A DNA stretch of 9,516 nt. Origin: Verrucomicrobiaceae bacterium UBA2429. Its GTDB lineage: Bacteria; Verrucomicrobiota; Verrucomicrobiia; Verrucomicrobiales; Verrucomicrobiaceae. Below are positions 7,825-9,516 of this stretch, in pieces. A model generated the notes under the pieces. The model was not told the DNA's origin and searched no databases. It worked only from the letters and a program-made list of their open reading frames with translations. The stretch's first letter is position 1. Each line of letters opens with the position of its first letter. The DNA is taken from positions 457 to 9,972 of the forward strand of contig DDQZ01000009.1 in the NCBI GenBank assembly GCA_002343505.1, written 5' to 3'. Both the position numbers and the translations under genes were made by a program.

Positions 7825-7847
7825 GCTTTGCGCGCGGGTTTTGTCAT
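7821..7847 (-). CDS. Possible 8-codon leader frame overlapping the pseudokinase start
   Basis: On the minus strand ATG at 7847-7845 reads MTKPARKA and stops with TGA at 7823-7821. That stop overlaps the pseudokinase ATG (7824-7822) in the classic ATGA arrangement used for translational coupling. It lies between the candidate promoter and the gene. No ribosome binding site precedes it (the upstream bases are C-rich), so chance is a serious alternative. Confidence 0.15.
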   Translation of the reverse strand: MTKPARKA

Positions 7848-7888
7848 CGGGTTGGGGGAGGGGGATGCCGCGTCAGTCACGGCCTGCC

Positions 7889-7917
7889 ATAGTGCATCGC
7901 GTGCCTCGCGGGGTCAA
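7889..7917 (-). promoter_or_regulatory. Candidate sigma-70-type promoter for the pseudokinase gene
   Basis: Read on the minus strand, TTGACC (7917-7912) is followed after exactly 17 bases by CACTAT (7894-7889). The -35 matches five of six consensus bases. The -10 matches only three, but these are the most conserved positions (second A, fifth A, final T). Transcription would begin near 7882, leaving a leader of about 58 bases before the ATG at 7824. It is the best promoter-like pair in the mfd-pseudokinase gap. Confidence 0.4.
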
Positions 7918-7946
7918 GGCGCGCTTGGCAGGATGGCGGCTTCAAA

Positions 7947-7961
7947 CCGGCTGGGTGCCGG
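7947..7961 (-). terminator. Weak hairpin downstream of mfd
   Basis: On the minus strand CCGGC-ACCCA-GCCGG forms a 5-bp all-GC stem with a 5-base loop, followed by TTTG, beginning 38 bases past the mfd stop. A smaller stem (CGGC/GCCG, 7972-7983) precedes it. The stem is short and the T-run poor, so this is at best a weak intrinsic terminator. Confidence 0.2.
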
Positions 7962-7998
7962 GCGTGTTGAGCGGCACAGGCCGATTCAAAGCCATCCC

Positions 7999-9516
7999 TC
8001 ACAAGCTGCGCAGCATGTTCAGGGCTTCGGCGAGCTGTTTGTGGCCCTGGCGTTCAGTGAGGCGGGGAAATTTGCCGCCGGGCATGATGAGCTGGCCGTG
8101 ACGGGTGAGCATAAGCTTGCGCTCTTTGATCTCGATGGTGCTGATGCCGGCGTGCGCGGCGGCGAGACGGAGGGCGGCGCAGGTGAGCAGGTTTTGCACC
8201 GCATGAGGGAGCTGCTGGCCAAATTGGTCCCGCCACTGGGCTTCAAGATCGTCAAGCTCGCGGCGGGTCATGACTTCGCCGAGCTGGCGATAGGCGGTGA
8301 TGCGCAGATGGGTGTCCTCGATGAAGGCGGCGGGGAGGAAGGCGGGGGTGGCGTGGTCGGGCAGGGCGCCGGACATGTGCGCCTCACTCTGGATGAGGAA
8401 ATCGGCGCGCAGGGCCACCTCGACAGGGCGCGGGACGCGGCGGCCCTGCATTCTGGCGACACTTTGCTTCAGCATCTGGCAGTACATGTCGAAGCCGACG
8501 GCGGCGATGTGGCCGCTCTGCTCGGTGCCGAGGAGGTTGCCCGCGCCGCGGATCTCCAGGTCGCGCAGGGCGATCTTGAAGCCACTGCCGAGGCCGGTGT
8601 ATTGCTTGATGGCATTGACGCGCTTGCGCGCGTCGCCGGTGGTGACGGACTCGCGCGGGAGCATGAGGTAAGCGTGGGCCTGGGTGCCGCCGCGACCGAC
8701 TCGGCCGCGGAGCTGGTAGAGATCGGCCAGGCCGAAGCGGTCGGCGCGGTCAATGAGGATGGTGTTGGCATTGGGGATGTCCACGCCGCTTTCGATGATG
8801 GTGGTGCAGACGAGGACGTCGGCTTTGCCGTCCACGAAGGTGTGCATGACGTCCTCCAGCAGTTCCTCATCCATCTGCCCGTGGCCCACGATGACCCGGG
8901 CGCGCGGGCAGAGTTCGCGGATGCGCTGCGCGGTCTTTTCGATGGTCATGACGCGGTTGTGGAGGAAGAAGACCTGGCCGCCGCGCTCGATCTCGGCGTC
9001 AACGGCCTGGCGGATGACGCGCTCGTCGTAGGGGCAGATGAGGGTCTGCACGGCCTGCTTGCTGGGCGGTGGAGTCTCGATGGTGCTCATGTCCCTCATG
9101 CCCATGAGGCCGAGGTAGAGGGTGCGCGGGATGGGCGTGGCGCTGAGGGTGAGCACGTCCACGAGGCGGAAGAGCTCCTTGAAGCGCTCCTTGTGCCGGA
9201 CGCCGAAGCGCTGCTCCTCGTCTATGACGACGAGGCCGAGGTCCTTAAAGCGAACGTCTTTGGAAATGACGCGGTGGGTGCCGACGACGATGTCCACGGT
9301 GCCATCCCGCACACCGCGCAGGATGTCCTTTTCCCGCTTCTTCGGGGTGAGGCGGCAGAGCATTTCGACGGTGACGGGAAACTCGCTCATGCGCTGGCGG
9401 AAGGTCTCCCAATGCTGGCGGGCGAGCACCGTGGTGGGCACGAGAATGGCGGCCTGCTTGCCGCCCATGACGGCTTTGAAGGCGGCGCGGATGGCCACCT
9501 CGGTCTTGCCGAAGCC
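7999..9516 (-). CDS. mfd: Transcription-repair coupling factor Mfd, C-terminal part (5' end beyond window)
   Basis: The frame is open to the right edge, giving the last 505 residues of a protein usually about 1,100-1,200 long. Mfd removes RNA polymerase stalled at DNA lesions and recruits UvrA for nucleotide excision repair. Visible, numbered from the edge: Walker A remnant GFGKTE (1-6), motif Ia VPTTVLARQHW (26-36), THRVISKDVRFKDLGLVVID leading into DEEQ (99-102), LTLSATPIPRTLYLGLMGM (122-140), TTIIESGVDIPNANTILID (238-256) and QLRGRVGR (268-275). The IESGVDIPNAN and DEEQRFGVRHKERFK wording distinguishes Mfd from RecG. Residues about 385-505 are the C-terminal TRCF domain (FLPAAFIEDTHLRITAYRQL). 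The N-terminal UvrB-like and RNA-polymerase-interacting domains lie outside the window. No damage to the reading frame is seen. Confidence 0.97.
   Translation of the reverse strand, partial: GFGKTEVAIRAAFKAVMGGKQAAILVPTTVLARQHWETFRQRMSEFPVTVEMLCRLTPKKREKDILRGVRDGTVDIVVGTHRVISKDVRFKDLGLVVIDEEQRFGVRHKERFKELFRLVDVLTLSATPIPRTLYLGLMGMRDMSTIETPPPSKQAVQTLICPYDERVIRQAVDAEIERGGQVFFLHNRVMTIEKTAQRIRELCPRARVIVGHGQMDEELLEDVMHTFVDGKADVLVCTTIIESGVDIPNANTILIDRADRFGLADLYQLRGRVGRGGTQAHAYLMLPRESVTTGDARKRVNAIKQYTGLGSGFKIALRDLEIRGAGNLLGTEQSGHIAAVGFDMYCQMLKQSVARMQGRRVPRPVEVALRADFLIQSEAHMSGALPDHATPAFLPAAFIEDTHLRITAYRQLGEVMTRRELDDLEAQWRDQFGQQLPHAVQNLLTCAALRLAAAHAGISTIEIKERKLMLTRHGQLIMPGGKFPRLTERQGHKQLAEALNMLRSL

Overview
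The window is GC-rich, densely packed bacterial chromosome. The mix of genes points to a Gram-negative of the PVC group, most likely a Verrucomicrobium/Prosthecobacter-like verrucomicrobial lineage. It holds a fused exosortase-EpsI gene, a LolD-type lipoprotein-export ATPase (implying an outer membrane), a large membrane-anchored kinase-like/TPR protein of the kind common in that phylum, and few strong Shine-Dalgarno sites. The taxonomic call is an inference from gene content, not a database match.

Layout. At the left edge a short reading frame runs leftward off the window (155 to 1, minus). It starts back to back with a rightward group: exosortase-EpsI fusion (241-1950), lolD-like ABC ATPase (2001-2681) and a CvfB-like S1 RNA-binding protein (2692-3564). 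This group meets a leftward group only 14 bases further on. Read from the right edge, the leftward group is mfd (C-terminal part, 9516-7999), a 174-base intergenic region with a candidate promoter, a pseudokinase-TPR membrane protein (7824-5251), and a sodium:solute symporter (5162-3579). No RNA genes, insertion sequences, CRISPR arrays or long repeats were seen.

How the genes fit. The exosortase and the LolD ATPase both act on export or sorting of envelope proteins, but the sorting substrates and the LolC/E-type permease are not in the window, so any functional link is only suggested. cvfB is spaced for coupling to lolD. The pseudokinase and the symporter are on one strand 88 bases apart and may be co-transcribed, with a perfect 14-bp inverted repeat between them just before the symporter start. 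mfd is a core repair gene.

Most notable points: the kinase-like protein keeps the ATP-anchoring lysine and the metal-binding aspartate but has HGN where active kinases have HRD; the exosortase should start at 241, because the sequence before it reads as the N-terminus of a divergent gene; and the pseudokinase start overlaps the stop of an 8-codon leader frame. Nothing here is clearly a new multi-gene system; the pseudokinase-TPR/symporter pair is the best candidate for an uncharacterised signalling unit.
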